64,000 nt of DNA from Frigidibacter sp037095735 (GTDB lineage: Bacteria; Pseudomonadota; Alphaproteobacteria; Rhodobacterales; Rhodobacteraceae), in assembly GCF_037095735.1 (NCBI RefSeq), contig NZ_JBAWKD010000004.1, positions 347,200 through 411,199 on the forward strand. Direction: 5' to 3'. The notes under the pieces were generated by a model that was not told where the DNA came from, did not search any database, and worked only from the letters and a program-made list of their open reading frames with translations. Below are positions 44,142 to 53,359 of this stretch, in pieces; positions within the stretch are counted from its first letter, which is position 1; every line of letters starts with the position of its first letter. The position numbers and the translations under genes were made by a program.

Positions 44142-46034
44142 ATGACCATCACACAGGAAGCCGAACTGGCGGCGCTGCGCGAAAGCGGCCGCGTCGTCGC
44201 GAACACGCTGCAGGCGATGGCGCGCGCGCTGGAGCCCGGGATCACCACGCGCGAGCTGGACGCGATCGGGCAGGCGGCGCTGGACCGCGAGGGCGCGGTT
44301 TCGGCCCCGCGCAGCTGCTACGACTTCCCGGGCGCGACCTGCATCAGCGTCAACGAAGAGGTCGCGCATGGCATTCCGGGCGACCGGGTGATCGGGCCGG
44401 GCGATCTGGTGAACATCGACGTTTCGGCCGCGAAGAACGGCATCTTCGCCGACACCGGCGCCAGCTTCCGGGTGAAGCCGCGCCGCACGGCCGACGACCG
44501 GCTCTGCCGCGACGGGCGCCGCGCGCTCGAGATCGGGATCGCCGAGGTCCGCGCCGGCCGGCCGCTGGCCGGGATCGGCAATGCGGTCGGGCGCTTTGCC
44601 GCGGCGCGGGGCTACACGTTGATCCGCAATCTCGCCAGCCACGGCATCGGCCGCGCGCTGCACGAGGAGCCGGGCGAGATCCCGACCTGGCCGAACCGGG
44701 ACCGGCGCACGATCGGCAAGGGGCTGGTGCTGACGGTCGAGCCGTTCCTGTCCTCGGGCGCGGTCTGGGCCCATGACGGCGAGGACGGCTGGACGCTTTA
44801 TGCAGAGCCGGCGGCGCCGGTCGTGCAATACGAACATACCGTGGTCGCGACCGAGACCGGCGCGATCATCGTCACCCTGCCGGGCTTACAGGGCCCGGCA
44901 GGGGCGCCGGTGCTGCGACCGGCGGGCCTGCCGTGGCGCGACCGCCGTCACGGTCTCTTGCTCTGGAAGTTTGCTGCCACCGCGATCCGGTGCGCCTGCG
45001 TCCGCGGGGCGGCTGGATCGCGCGCCCCGGGGCGACGATCAGCGCACCTGCACCGGCACCCGCAGTGTCGTGGGGGCGCCGGGGGGCGGCGCGGTGACGC
45101 GGCCGATGCGGCGGGCATGGGCGAGGATCTCTGCCTCGAGCCCGCCCGCGCCCTGCGCCTGAAGGACCGAGGCCCCGGTCACCCGGCCCGCGCTGTCGAT
45201 GGTCAGCTGCAGAAGCACGGTGCCGGGCGCGAAGCGGCGGCGCTGCATGTGGCGGGCAAGCTGGCCCTGCACGCGGCCGGTCCAGCGCTCGATCTCGCTG
45301 GCCGAGGCACTGCCGCGGGCGGCAGGGGCCGCGGCCTGACCGGCGCTGGCCTCGCGCCGCTCGGTCGCGCGCTCTGCCTGACGGTCGGGCGCGCGCTCTG
45401 GCTCGGGGCGCTTGCGGGCCTCTCGGCGCGGGCTGTCGGGCTGCGGCGTGTCGGGCTTCGGGGGGACGGGCTCGGGCTGCGTTTCGGGACGCTCCGGGGG
45501 GCGCGGGCTGTCGGGCAGCGCCACCTCGGCGGTTTCGACCGGGGGCTCGACCGGCGGCTCGACGGACGGCGGCGGCGGTTCGGGACTGGCGGTGTCTGGC
45601 AGCGGTTCGGCCAGACGTTCCGGCGCGGCCATGTCGGGCGGCGGGGCAAGGTCGGGCGGCGCCTCGGCGCGGGGCGGCGGCAGGTCGGGAAGCGCCTCTG
45701 GCGGCGTCTCGGCCTCGGGCGGTGCCATCTCGGGCGTGTCGGGCTGGGGGATGTCGGGCGCGGCCTCGGGCACCTCGGCCACGGCCTCGGCGGCGGGCAG
45801 GGGCGGCAGCTCCATCATCACCACCTGCTCGCGCCCGCCGGTCCCGGCGGGATCGTAGATCAGCGCCAGCGCGGTGCCCGCGGCGACGGTGCCCAGCACC
45901 AGCCCCGCGGCGGCGGTCCAGCCGGCCGCCTCGATCCGCCGCCGCCGCGGCGAAACCTGCGCCTGCCAGCCGATCATGGCGCGCTCGCCGGCGTCGGGAC
46001 CTGTTCCAGCCCGACCAGCGCCACCTTCAGATAG
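44142..46034 (+). CDS. map: type I methionine aminopeptidase with apparent stop-codon loss
   Basis: Map removes N-terminal Met. Residues 1-248 (44142-44885) form a complete enzyme: the five metal ligands lie in LVNIDVSAAKNGIFADTG, LASHGIGRALHEEP, TVEPFLSSGA and VVQYEHTVVAT. Family members normally end in VTLPG-stop. Here LPG is followed by TTA (44886-44888), one base from TGA, inside a CTGCCGGGC/GCCCGGCAG hairpin, and the frame stays open to 46032-46034. The added 380 residues are antisense to tonB, Arg/Gly-rich and match nothing, so the true gene is probably 44142-44888 with a mutation or a sequencing error at 44887. Confidence 0.8.
   Translation: MTITQEAELAALRESGRVVANTLQAMARALEPGITTRELDAIGQAALDREGAVSAPRSCYDFPGATCISVNEEVAHGIPGDRVIGPGDLVNIDVSAAKNGIFADTGASFRVKPRRTADDRLCRDGRRALEIGIAEVRAGRPLAGIGNAVGRFAAARGYTLIRNLASHGIGRALHEEPGEIPTWPNRDRRTIGKGLVLTVEPFLSSGAVWAHDGEDGWTLYAEPAAPVVQYEHTVVATETGAIIVTLPGLQGPAGAPVLRPAGLPWRDRRHGLLLWKFAATAIRCACVRGAAGSRAPGRRSAHLHRHPQCRGGAGGRRGDAADAAGMGEDLCLEPARALRLKDRGPGHPARAVDGQLQKHGAGREAAALHVAGKLALHAAGPALDLAGRGTAAGGRGRGLTGAGLAPLGRALCLTVGRALWLGALAGLSARAVGLRRVGLRGDGLGLRFGTLRGARAVGQRHLGGFDRGLDRRLDGRRRRFGTGGVWQRFGQTFRRGHVGRRGKVGRRLGAGRRQVGKRLWRRLGLGRCHLGRVGLGDVGRGLGHLGHGLGGGQGRQLHHHHLLAPAGPGGIVDQRQRGARGDGAQHQPRGGGPAGRLDPPPPRRNLRLPADHGALAGVGTCSSPTSATFR
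45039..45977 (-). CDS. tonB: energy transducer TonB
   Basis: A 312-residue TonB protein: N-terminal TM (AGWTAAAGLVLGTVAAGTALALI), a long Pro/Glu-rich periplasmic spacer (residues 55-215) with EPPVEPPVETAE-type repeats and a basic stretch, and the C-terminal TonB domain (QLARHMQRRRFAPGTVLLQLTIDSAGRVTGASVLQAQG). It couples the proton gradient to outer-membrane receptors through ExbB/ExbD, whose genes lie upstream; it overlaps exbD by four bases. Confidence 0.93.
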   Translation of the reverse strand: MIGWQAQVSPRRRRIEAAGWTAAAGLVLGTVAAGTALALIYDPAGTGGREQVVMMELPPLPAAEAVAEVPEAAPDIPQPDTPEMAPPEAETPPEALPDLPPPRAEAPPDLAPPPDMAAPERLAEPLPDTASPEPPPPSVEPPVEPPVETAEVALPDSPRPPERPETQPEPVPPKPDTPQPDSPRREARKRPEPERAPDRQAERATERREASAGQAAAPAARGSASASEIERWTGRVQGQLARHMQRRRFAPGTVLLQLTIDSAGRVTGASVLQAQGAGGLEAEILAHARRIGRVTAPPPGAPTTLRVPVQVR

Positions 46035-46414
46035 CCCGCGCGCTGCAGCAGGTTCATCACCGCCATCAGGTCGCCGTAGGCCACCGCCTGATCGGCGCGC
46101 AGGAAGATCCGCGCCTCGTGGTCGCCGCCGGTGCGCGTGGCCAGCGCCTGTGCCAGACCGTCGCGGCTGATATCGCTGTCATCGAGGAGCAGGGTCAGGT
46201 CCTTGGTCACCGACAGGTAGACCGGGTCGTCGGGCCGCTCGCGCGCGGCGGCGGTCGAGGCGGGCAGATCGACCGGCACATCGACCGTCGCCAGCGGAGC
46301 CGCGACCATGAAGATGATCAGCAGCACCAGCATCACGTCGATGAAGGGCGTGACGTTGATCTCATGGGTTTCGGCGAGCTCGTCGCCTCCGGTCTCGCGG
46401 ATGCCGCCGGCCAT
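45974..46414 (-). CDS. exbD: biopolymer transport protein ExbD
   Basis: A 146-residue ExbD with the N-terminal HEINVTPFIDVMLVLLIIFMVAAP, where the proton-path Asp of the TM (FIDVML) is kept, and the periplasmic domain with LSVTKDLTLLLDD and FLRADQAVAYGDLMAVMNLLQRAGY. It follows exbB by one base and overlaps tonB. Confidence 0.95.
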   Translation of the reverse strand: MAGGIRETGGDELAETHEINVTPFIDVMLVLLIIFMVAAPLATVDVPVDLPASTAAARERPDDPVYLSVTKDLTLLLDDSDISRDGLAQALATRTGGDHEARIFLRADQAVAYGDLMAVMNLLQRAGYLKVALVGLEQVPTPASAP

Positions 46415-46415
46415 C

Positions 46416-47330
46416 TCAGGCCGCCTCGGCCAGCGGCGCCGGGTGGCGCGCGAAGTCGAGATCGCGGCTCAGCAGCCGTTCGACCGCGGCGCCAAGATCG
46501 CCCAGCCCCTGCCGATAGCCAGAGATCGCGCGGGCGAAGTGGTTGTAGACCACCACCGCCGGGATCGCGGCGACAAGGCCGATGGCGGTGGCCAGCAGCG
46601 CCTCGGCGATGCCCGGCGCGACGATGGCGAGATTGGTGGTCTGGCTTTCGGAAATGCCGATGAAGCTGTTCATGATCCCCCAGACCGTGCCGAACAGCCC
46701 GACGAAGGGCGAGATCGAGCCGACGGTGGCCAGAAGCCCGGTGCCGCGCATCAGCCGCCGCCCGGCCTGGGCGGTGGTGCGCTCGATTTCCGAGCGGACG
46801 CGGTCCTTCAGCCCGTCGGGCCCGGCCTGGCCCAGCGCCGGGACCGAGCGGCGGTATTCGGTCAGCGCCGCGCGGGCCATGAAGGCGGCAGGGTCCGAGC
46901 GCCCCTCGAGCCGGCCGGCGGCGGTGTCGAGCGACTGCGCCGCCGCCAGCACCGCGCCGCTGCGCGCAAGGCGGCGGCGGGCCAGCGCCATCTCGACCAG
47001 CTTGTAGACCAGCACCGTCCAGGTCGCGAGCGAGGCCAGCGCCAGCAGGCCCATCACCCCCTTCACCACGATGTCGGCCGCCAGGAACATCCCCCAGGGC
47101 GAAAGGTCATGGGGCAGGGCCTGTGTCACCGGCACAGGCTGCGGCGTGGCGGCGGCAGTCTGCACGGTCGTGTCGGGTGCCATGGCGGGGGCCGCTTCGT
47201 CGCCCTGGGTCAGCGCGGGGGCGGCGGGGGCCTCGGTCGGGACCGCGGGGGCTGCCTCCTGCGCGGTGGCCGGGGCGGCCAGCAGAAGCAGGAGAAGGGC
47301 GGCGCGAATGCCGGCGGGGAGGTGGGGCAT
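46416..47330 (-). CDS. exbB: tonB-system energizer ExbB
   Basis: A 304-residue ExbB of the long periplasmic type: signal peptide (ALLLLLLAAPATAQEA), an Ala/Pro/Thr-rich segment to residue 80, then TM1 (WGMFLAADIVVKGVMGLLALASLATWTVLVYKLVEMA) and the paired TM2-TM3 block with LLATVGSISPFVGLFGTVWGIMNSFIGI and GIAEALLATAIGLVAAIPAVVVYNHF. It is first gene of exbB-exbD-tonB. No receptor gene is adjacent. Confidence 0.95.
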   Translation of the reverse strand: MPHLPAGIRAALLLLLLAAPATAQEAAPAVPTEAPAAPALTQGDEAAPAMAPDTTVQTAAATPQPVPVTQALPHDLSPWGMFLAADIVVKGVMGLLALASLATWTVLVYKLVEMALARRRLARSGAVLAAAQSLDTAAGRLEGRSDPAAFMARAALTEYRRSVPALGQAGPDGLKDRVRSEIERTTAQAGRRLMRGTGLLATVGSISPFVGLFGTVWGIMNSFIGISESQTTNLAIVAPGIAEALLATAIGLVAAIPAVVVYNHFARAISGYRQGLGDLGAAVERLLSRDLDFARHPAPLAEAA

Positions 47331-47454
47331 AATTCCGACTCTTTCGATTGGTCACTGCATCCTGACTGTTCCGCTCGGGAATTTCCAGAGCGGGGCAGGA
47401 AATTTCTGACCAAATCCATCGGATTCGTTGCCGGCGCGTATGGCAAAACGAGAA

Positions 47455-47481
47455 CGCCCCCGCAGATCCTGCGGGGGCGTC
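47455..47481 (-). terminator. rho-independent terminator of gltA
   Basis: An ACGCCCCCGCAG/CTGCGGGGGCGT hairpin lies 26 bp past the gltA stop. On the minus strand TTCTCGTTTT follows. Confidence 0.88.
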
Positions 47482-47506
47482 GAAGGCCTGACGGCGGTGT
47501 CGTCGC

Positions 47507-48802
47507 TCAGCGGGCGGCGACGTCGGTGTAGTCGCGGCGCGGGGCACCGACATAGAGCTGGCGCGGACGGCCGATCTTCAGTTGCGGGTCCGAGATCATC
47601 TCTTTCCACTGCGCGATCCAGCCGACGGTGCGCGACATGGCGAAGATCGGGGTGAACATCGAGGTCGGGAAGCCCATCGCCTCGAGGATGATGCCCGAGT
47701 AGAAGTCCACGTTCGGGTAGAGCTTGCGCTCGACGAAGTAGGGATCCTCCAGCGCGATCTTTTCCAGTTCCTTGGCGACCTGCAGGATCGGGTTGTCATG
47801 GACGCCGAGCAGGCCCAGCACCTCGTCCGCCGATTCCTTCATGACCTTCGCCCGCGGGTCGAAGTTCTTGTAGACGCGGTGGCCGAAGCCCATCAGGCGG
47901 AACGGATCGTTCTTGTCCTTGGCGCGCGCGATCATTTCCGGGATGCGGTCGACGGTGCCGATCTCGTTCAGCATCTCGAGGCAGGCCTGGTTGGCGCCGC
48001 CATGGGCCGGGCCCCAGAGGCAGGCGATGCCGGCCGCGATGCAGGCGAAGGGGTTCGCGCCCGACGAACCCGCCAGACGCACGGTCGAGGTCGAGGCGTT
48101 CTGCTCGTGATCGGCGTGCAGGGTGAAGATCCGGTCCATGGCCTTGGCCAGCGCCGGTTCGACCTTGTACTGTTCGGCCGGGACCGAGAAGCACATGTGC
48201 AGGAAGTTCGACGCGTAGTCGAGATCGTTGCGCGGGTACACGAACGGCTGGCCGATCGAGTACTTGTAGGCCATCGCCGCGATCGTCGGCAGCTTGGCGA
48301 TCAGGCGGAAGGCCGCGACCTCGCGCTGCCAGGGATCGTTGATGTCGGTCGAGTCGTGGTAGAAGGCCGACATCGCGCCGACGACGCCGACCATGGTCGC
48401 CATCGGATGCGCGTCGCGGCGGAAGCCGCGGAAGAAGTTGTGCATCTGCTCGTGCACCATCGTGTGACGGGTCACGGTGGTCTCGAACTTCTTCAGCTGT
48501 TCGGCGGTCGGCAGTTCCCCGTAGAGCAGCAGGTAGCAGACTTCGAGGTAATGCGACTTCTCGGCCAGCTGCTCGATCGGATAGCCGCGGTACAGCAGCT
48601 CGCCCTTGTCGCCATCGATGAAGGTGATGGTCGACTCGCAGGAGGCCGTCGAGGTGAAGCCCGGGTCGTAGGTGAAGACGTCGGCCTGGCCGTAGAGCTT
48701 GCGGATGTCGAGGACATCGGGGCCCGCGGTCGGGGACATCACCGGCAAGTCGAATTCCTTGCCGTCCAGCACTACCTTGGCGCTTCTCGTAGAATCTGCC
48801 AT
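47507..48802 (-). CDS. gltA: citrate synthase (type II)
   Basis: First TCA-cycle enzyme. The 431-residue hexameric-type protein has DPGFTSTASCESTITFIDGDKGELLYRGYPIEQLAE, the catalytic His of LHADHEQNASTSTVRLAGSSGANPFACIAAGIACLWGPAHGGAN and MGFGHRVYKNFDPRAKVMKE, and YSGIILEAMGFPTSMFTPIFAM. It is monocistronic, with gltX 78 bp upstream on the same strand. No site like the zwf/edd operator is seen before it. Confidence 0.97.
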   Translation of the reverse strand: MADSTRSAKVVLDGKEFDLPVMSPTAGPDVLDIRKLYGQADVFTYDPGFTSTASCESTITFIDGDKGELLYRGYPIEQLAEKSHYLEVCYLLLYGELPTAEQLKKFETTVTRHTMVHEQMHNFFRGFRRDAHPMATMVGVVGAMSAFYHDSTDINDPWQREVAAFRLIAKLPTIAAMAYKYSIGQPFVYPRNDLDYASNFLHMCFSVPAEQYKVEPALAKAMDRIFTLHADHEQNASTSTVRLAGSSGANPFACIAAGIACLWGPAHGGANQACLEMLNEIGTVDRIPEMIARAKDKNDPFRLMGFGHRVYKNFDPRAKVMKESADEVLGLLGVHDNPILQVAKELEKIALEDPYFVERKLYPNVDFYSGIILEAMGFPTSMFTPIFAMSRTVGWIAQWKEMISDPQLKIGRPRQLYVGAPRRDYTDVAAR

Positions 48803-48880
48803 TCCGTTCCCTTTCCTCGTACCCGCGGGGCGGCCCGGACAGGGGCGCCCCTGGGGAAATTCAAGGCCTTCTCGCGGGCC

Positions 48881-50281
48881 TCAGCGCGTTGCGTCGGACA
48901 GGCGGCCAACCACCTCGTCGCGACCGAGCACCAGCATCATGTCGAAGACGCTGGGCGATACCGTCTTTCCGGCGAGAGCGGCCCTGAGCGGCGCGGCAAG
49001 CTTGCCAAGCCCAAGTCCGTGACCCTCCCCGACCGAGGCCACTGTGGCCTCCAATTCCTCACGCGTCCAGCTAACAGTTTGCAGCTGCGGCGTCAATTCC
49101 GACAGTATACCGCGGGATACATCGTCCAGCGCCTTGGCGGCCTTCTCGTCGGGGACGATGGGGCGCTCGACGGTGGCGAAGGCCGCCTTTTCAAGGAGAT
49201 CCGGGAAGGTCTTCGCGCGTTCCTTCAGCACCGGCATCGCCGCCTGCACCCGCGCACGCGCGGTGTTCGTGAACGCAGGCTTCGCGGCCGCGGCGAGATA
49301 GGCCTCAAGTTCGGTCATCAGCGCCTCGTCCGCCATCATCGCGATATGCTGGCCCGAAACATGTTCCAATTTCTTGAAGTCGAGCCGGGCCGGCGCGCGA
49401 CCGATCCCCTCGAGCTCGAACCACTCGCGCGCCTGCGCGTCGGTGAAGACCTCGTCGTCGCCATGGCTCCAGCCGAGGCGGGCAAGGTAGTTGCGCATCC
49501 CCGCGGCGGGGTAGCCCATGCCCTGGTATTCCTCGAGGCCGACCGCGCCGTGGCGCTTCGACAGCTTCTTGCCGTCGGGGCCGTGGATCAGCGGGATATG
49601 GGCGAAGACCGGCACGTCCCAGCCCATGCCGCGGAACACCTGGATCTGGCGCGCGGCATTCGTCAGGTGGTCGTCGCCGCGGATCACATGGGTCACGCCC
49701 ATGTCATGGTCGTCGACCACCACCGCATGCATGTAGGTGGGCGTGCCGTCCGAGCGCAGCAGGATCATGTCGTCCAGCGTCTCGTTCTTGAACGTCACGT
49801 CGCCCTGCACCTTGTCCTCGACCACCGTCACCCCCTCGCGCGGGGCCTTCAGGCGGATGACGTAGGGCGCATCGGGGTAAGTCGAGGGGTCGGCGTCGCG
49901 CCAGGGCGACAGGAACAGGGTCGAGCGGCCCTCGGCCCGGGCGGCCTCGCGGAAGGCCTCGATCTCTCCTTGCGTCGAGAAGCACTTGTAGGCGGCGCCG
50001 CGCGCCAGCATCTCGCGCGCGACCTCGGCATGGCGGTCCGAGCGCGAGAACTGGCGCACCACCTCGCCGTCCCAGTCGAGCCCCAGCCAGGTCAGGCCCT
50101 GCAGGATCGCGGCCTCGGCCTCGGGGGTCGAGCGTTCGCGGTCGGTGTCCTCGATGCGCAGCAGGAAGGTGCCGCCGTGGCCGCGGGCGAACAGCCAGTT
50201 GAACAGCGCCGTGCGGGCCCCGCCGATGTGCAGGTAGCCGGTGGGCGAGGGGGCGAAGCGGGTGACGATCTTCTGGGTCAT
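48881..50281 (-). CDS. gltX: glutamate--tRNA ligase
   Basis: The 466-residue class I synthetase has the HIGH-equivalent FAPSPTGYLHIGGARTALFNWLFAR, the RIEDTDRERST block, HVIRGDDHLTNAARQ and the KMSKS-equivalent DGKKLSKRHGAVGLEEY. Citrate synthase downstream is a conserved neighbour in Rhodobacterales. The ATG at 50281 starts at MTQKIVTRFAPSPTG. comEC is divergent, 294 bp away. Confidence 0.96.
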   Translation of the reverse strand: MTQKIVTRFAPSPTGYLHIGGARTALFNWLFARGHGGTFLLRIEDTDRERSTPEAEAAILQGLTWLGLDWDGEVVRQFSRSDRHAEVAREMLARGAAYKCFSTQGEIEAFREAARAEGRSTLFLSPWRDADPSTYPDAPYVIRLKAPREGVTVVEDKVQGDVTFKNETLDDMILLRSDGTPTYMHAVVVDDHDMGVTHVIRGDDHLTNAARQIQVFRGMGWDVPVFAHIPLIHGPDGKKLSKRHGAVGLEEYQGMGYPAAGMRNYLARLGWSHGDDEVFTDAQAREWFELEGIGRAPARLDFKKLEHVSGQHIAMMADEALMTELEAYLAAAAKPAFTNTARARVQAAMPVLKERAKTFPDLLEKAAFATVERPIVPDEKAAKALDDVSRGILSELTPQLQTVSWTREELEATVASVGEGHGLGLGKLAAPLRAALAGKTVSPSVFDMMLVLGRDEVVGRLSDATR

Positions 50282-50575
50282 CGGGCGGGACTCCGTCTGG
50301 CGGCGGCCCGGGGCCGGTTCGGGCGGCGGCGACCGGGCGGCGTTAACCGGACGGTAACCAATCCCTGACCCCATGGGCGCGAAGGCGTTTGGCGATCTCT
50401 TAGGCATCGGCGCGATGCGGCACAAGGGTTGCGGGCGCCTGCGGGTTCGGCGGTGTCGGGGCGCCTCGGGCGAGGGAGGAGCGCCGCGGCCGGTCGGGGG
50501 GCGTGGCGGGACGGGCGGCAGCCGTCCCGCCGCGTGCTTCCCGCACCGCAGGCCGGTCGGTCGGGAGGACGGGCC

Positions 50576-52792
50576 ATGCAGCAGGGCGAGCCGGCCGGAC
50601 CGGGCACGACGGGACGCAGCGGCGGGCGCCTGCTCGGGCGGGTTCGGTCCGTGGCGGGGGCTGTCGCCGCTGCCGCACCGGCCCGGCGTTTGCTTTGGGG
50701 CGACGTCTGTGCCTGGCTGGCGCGCCGGGCGGGTCCGGGGCCGCGCCAGCAGCTGGCCGAGGGGCTTGGCCGGATGCTGCCGCTGGCGCCCGTCTGCCTC
50801 GGCCTCGGGATCATGGGCTGGTTCGGCCTGCCGGACGACCCCGGCACGCTGACCGCCGCGGCGGTGGGCGCGGCCGGGGCCGCGGCGCTGGTGCTGGCGC
50901 GCGGCCTGCCCGAGGATCTGCGCCCCCTTGCACTGGCCGTGGCGCTGGCCGCCGCGGGCTTCCTGCTGGCCGCCGCCCGGACCGAGGCGGTGCGCGCTCC
51001 GGTGCTGGGCTTTCGCTATTACGGCCCGATAGAGGGGCGGGTGGTGAAGATCGACCGCAGCTGGTCGGACCGGTTGCGGGTGACGCTCGACCGGGTGCGG
51101 CTGAACGACCTGCGGCCCGAGCGGACGCCCGCGCAGGTGCGTCTTGCCCTGCATGCCGAGGCCGAGGCGTTCCTGCCCGAGCCCGGGATGATCCTGCGCC
51201 TGACCGGGCATCTGTCGCCGCCCGAGGGGCCGGTGGCGCCCGGCGCCTTCGACTTCCGCCGCCTCGCCTGGTTCGACGGCCTGGGCGCGCTGGGCTATAC
51301 CCGCCGCCCGGTCGAGCTTCTGGGCCGCGATCCCGGCATGGGCATCGCCGCCCACCGGGCGCGGATCGCGCTGAGCCGGGCGATGCAGGCGCGGATCGAG
51401 GGGCAGGCGGGCGCCTTCGCCGCGGCGCTGATGACCGGCGACCGCTCGGGCATCGACGCGGCGACGAACGACGCGATGCGCGGCTCGAACCTGTCGCACA
51501 TGATCTCGATCTCGGGGCTGCACATGGGGATGCTCGCGGGCTTCGTCTTCGCGCTGGTCCGCGGCGGGCTGGCGCTGGTGCCGCCGCTGGCGTTGCGGCT
51601 GCCGGCGAAGAAGATCGCGGCCGGCGTCGCGCTGGTGGCGACGACCTTCTACCTGTGGCTCGCCGGGCCCGAGCCCGCGACCGAGCGGTCCTGGATCATG
51701 GCCGCGGTGATGCTGACGGCGGTGCTGATCGACCGCCGCGCGGTGACGCTGCGCACCGTGGCGATCGCGGCGCTGATCCTGATGGTCGCCCGCCCCGAAA
51801 GCCTGGCCGAGCCCGGCTTCCAGATGAGCTTCGCAGCGACGGTGGCGCTGATCCTCGGCTGGCCGCTCTGGGCGCGGGTGCAGCCCTTCGTGCCGCGCCT
51901 GCTGCGCCCGGCCGTGGCGCTGGCGCTGTCCTCGCTGCTGGCGGGCGGCGCGACCGCGCCGATCGCCGCCGCGCATTTCAACCGGATCGCGGAATACGGC
52001 CTGCTCGCGAACATGCTGACGGTGCCGGTGATGGGGGCGGTGGTGATGCCGGCGGGGGTGATCGCGGCGATCCTTGGCCCCGTGGGGCTGGCGGGCCTGC
52101 CGCTCTGGGCGATGGGCTGGGGCTGCGCCTGGATCCTGTTCGTCGCCGACGGGGTCGCGGGGCTGCAGGGCGCCGTCAGCGCCGTCGCCGCCCCGCCTGC
52201 GGCCGTGCTGCCGCTCTTGGCGGTGGGCGCGGCCTGGGCGCTGGCCGCACGTGGCGCGCTCAGGGCGCCCGGGGTCGCGATGCTGGCGCTCGCCGCCGCG
52301 CTCTGGGCCGGGGCCGGGCGGCCGGCGCTGCTGGTCTCGCCCGGTGGCGGGCTGATCGGGATCATGGGCCCCGAGGGGCGGGCGATCTCGAAACCGAAGG
52401 GCGAGGGTTTCGCCGCCGACAGCTGGCTCGAGGATGACGGCGATCTCGCCGACCAGGCGACGGCCGCCGGGCGCCCGCGCGTTTCGGGCCCGGGCGTTTC
52501 GGGGCCGGCCTTCACGGGTCCGCCCGGCGCCCGGCGGACAGAGCTTGCGGGCGTGCCGGTCACGGTGCTGACCGGCAAGGCGGGCCTTGCCGCGCTGGAG
52601 GCCAGCTGCGCGGCCGGCGGCCTCGTCGTGCTGGCGGACGACCGCCCCGAGGGCTGGACGCCCGGCCCCTGCGACCTCTGGGACGCGCGGCGGCTGCGCT
52701 GGTCGGGGGCGCTGGCGGTCTCGGCGGGACGCGGCGGCCTGAGGATCGAAAGCGTGCGCGACCGCACCGGCTGGCGCGCCTGGACACGCTAG
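50576..52792 (+). CDS. comEC: ComEC/Rec2 family DNA-uptake channel protein
   Basis: A 738-residue membrane protein. An N-terminal hydrophobic part and DUF4131-like domain (residues 100-240) precede the ComEC core: GAFAAALMTGDRSGID, SNLSHMISISGLHMGMLAGFVFAL, SLAEPGFQMSFAATVALILGWPLW and GLLANMLTVPVMGAVVMP. The C-terminal 130 residues (GGGLIGIMGPEGRAISKP onward) keep only the start of the usual metallo-beta-lactamase-like domain, lacking an HxHxDH motif, as in related genera. The ATG at 50576 follows GGGAGG. It is divergent from gltX. Confidence 0.9.
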   Translation: MQQGEPAGPGTTGRSGGRLLGRVRSVAGAVAAAAPARRLLWGDVCAWLARRAGPGPRQQLAEGLGRMLPLAPVCLGLGIMGWFGLPDDPGTLTAAAVGAAGAAALVLARGLPEDLRPLALAVALAAAGFLLAAARTEAVRAPVLGFRYYGPIEGRVVKIDRSWSDRLRVTLDRVRLNDLRPERTPAQVRLALHAEAEAFLPEPGMILRLTGHLSPPEGPVAPGAFDFRRLAWFDGLGALGYTRRPVELLGRDPGMGIAAHRARIALSRAMQARIEGQAGAFAAALMTGDRSGIDAATNDAMRGSNLSHMISISGLHMGMLAGFVFALVRGGLALVPPLALRLPAKKIAAGVALVATTFYLWLAGPEPATERSWIMAAVMLTAVLIDRRAVTLRTVAIAALILMVARPESLAEPGFQMSFAATVALILGWPLWARVQPFVPRLLRPAVALALSSLLAGGATAPIAAAHFNRIAEYGLLANMLTVPVMGAVVMPAGVIAAILGPVGLAGLPLWAMGWGCAWILFVADGVAGLQGAVSAVAAPPAAVLPLLAVGAAWALAARGALRAPGVAMLALAAALWAGAGRPALLVSPGGGLIGIMGPEGRAISKPKGEGFAADSWLEDDGDLADQATAAGRPRVSGPGVSGPAFTGPPGARRTELAGVPVTVLTGKAGLAALEASCAAGGLVVLADDRPEGWTPGPCDLWDARRLRWSGALAVSAGRGGLRIESVRDRTGWRAWTR

Positions 52793-52978
52793 GCGGGCAG
52801 GGCGCTCGGCGGCCGGTTGCGCGGGGGCCTAAATCCGGGTCGCGCAGGACGGGATTCTGCTGTAGAAAGGGTCGGGCATACTGCGTTTCTCGGACCTGCA
52901 CCTTCTGGCCAGCCTTCGATTCTCTGCTGTGCCGGGCGGCCGCATCCTGCGGGCCGCATCTTCGGAAGGAACTCTCGG

Positions 52979-53185
52979 ATGGCCAATGGCACCGTGAAAT
53001 GGTTCAACGCAACCAAAGGCTTCGGCTTCATCGCCCCGGAAAACGGCGGCAAGGACATCTTCGTCCACATCTCGGCGCTGGAACGCGCCGGCATCCGCTC
53101 GCTGCCCGACGGGCAGGCCGTGACCTTCGATCTCGAGAAGGATCGTCAGGGTCGCGAGTCGGCGACCAACCTCGCGCTGGCCTGA
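52979..53185 (+). CDS. cold-shock protein (CspA family)
   Basis: A 68-residue single-domain RNA/DNA-binding protein: ANGTVKWFNATKGFGFIAPENGGKDIFVHISAL holds RNP1 (KGFGFI) and RNP2 (DIFVHI), followed by VTFDLEKDRQGRESATNL. Acts as an RNA chaperone. The ATG at 52979 lies behind a 186-bp leader after comEC that may hold its promoter and a structured 5' UTR. Confidence 0.96.
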   Translation: MANGTVKWFNATKGFGFIAPENGGKDIFVHISALERAGIRSLPDGQAVTFDLEKDRQGRESATNLALA

Positions 53186-53209
53186 GCCGCGCCCGGTGAC
53201 GACGGGCAG

Positions 53210-53227
53210 GGGCGGTCGCGACCGCCC
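53210..53227. terminator. GC palindrome after the cold-shock gene
   Basis: GGGCGGTCGCGACCGCCC is a perfect 18-bp palindrome 24 bp past the cold-shock gene stop. No T-run follows, so it is a terminator-like hairpin of low certainty. Confidence 0.4.
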
Positions 53228-53359
53228 GGCCCACTCCCTGTGTCTTCCCTCTGTGACGTCCTGACCATCTGCGCGGTCATTGCGCGGCCACCCGGCCTTG
53301 CGGGCGCCCCCTGCCGGCCCTAGGTTGCCCCGGCAATTTCGACGGGCCAGGAGAGGCGC

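Noticed and set aside
44889..46034. C-terminal extension of Map as a new fused domain
   Set aside because: The extension is antisense to a good tonB gene, is Arg/Gly-rich and begins at a TTA that is one base from the expected TGA, so stop loss or sequence error explains it better than a fusion.
47331..47454. Iron-responsive (Irr/RirA/Fur) box upstream of exbB
   Set aside because: The region has an imperfect CCGCTC-N11-GAGCGG dyad, but no convincing match to an ICE motif, iron-responsive operator or Fur box.
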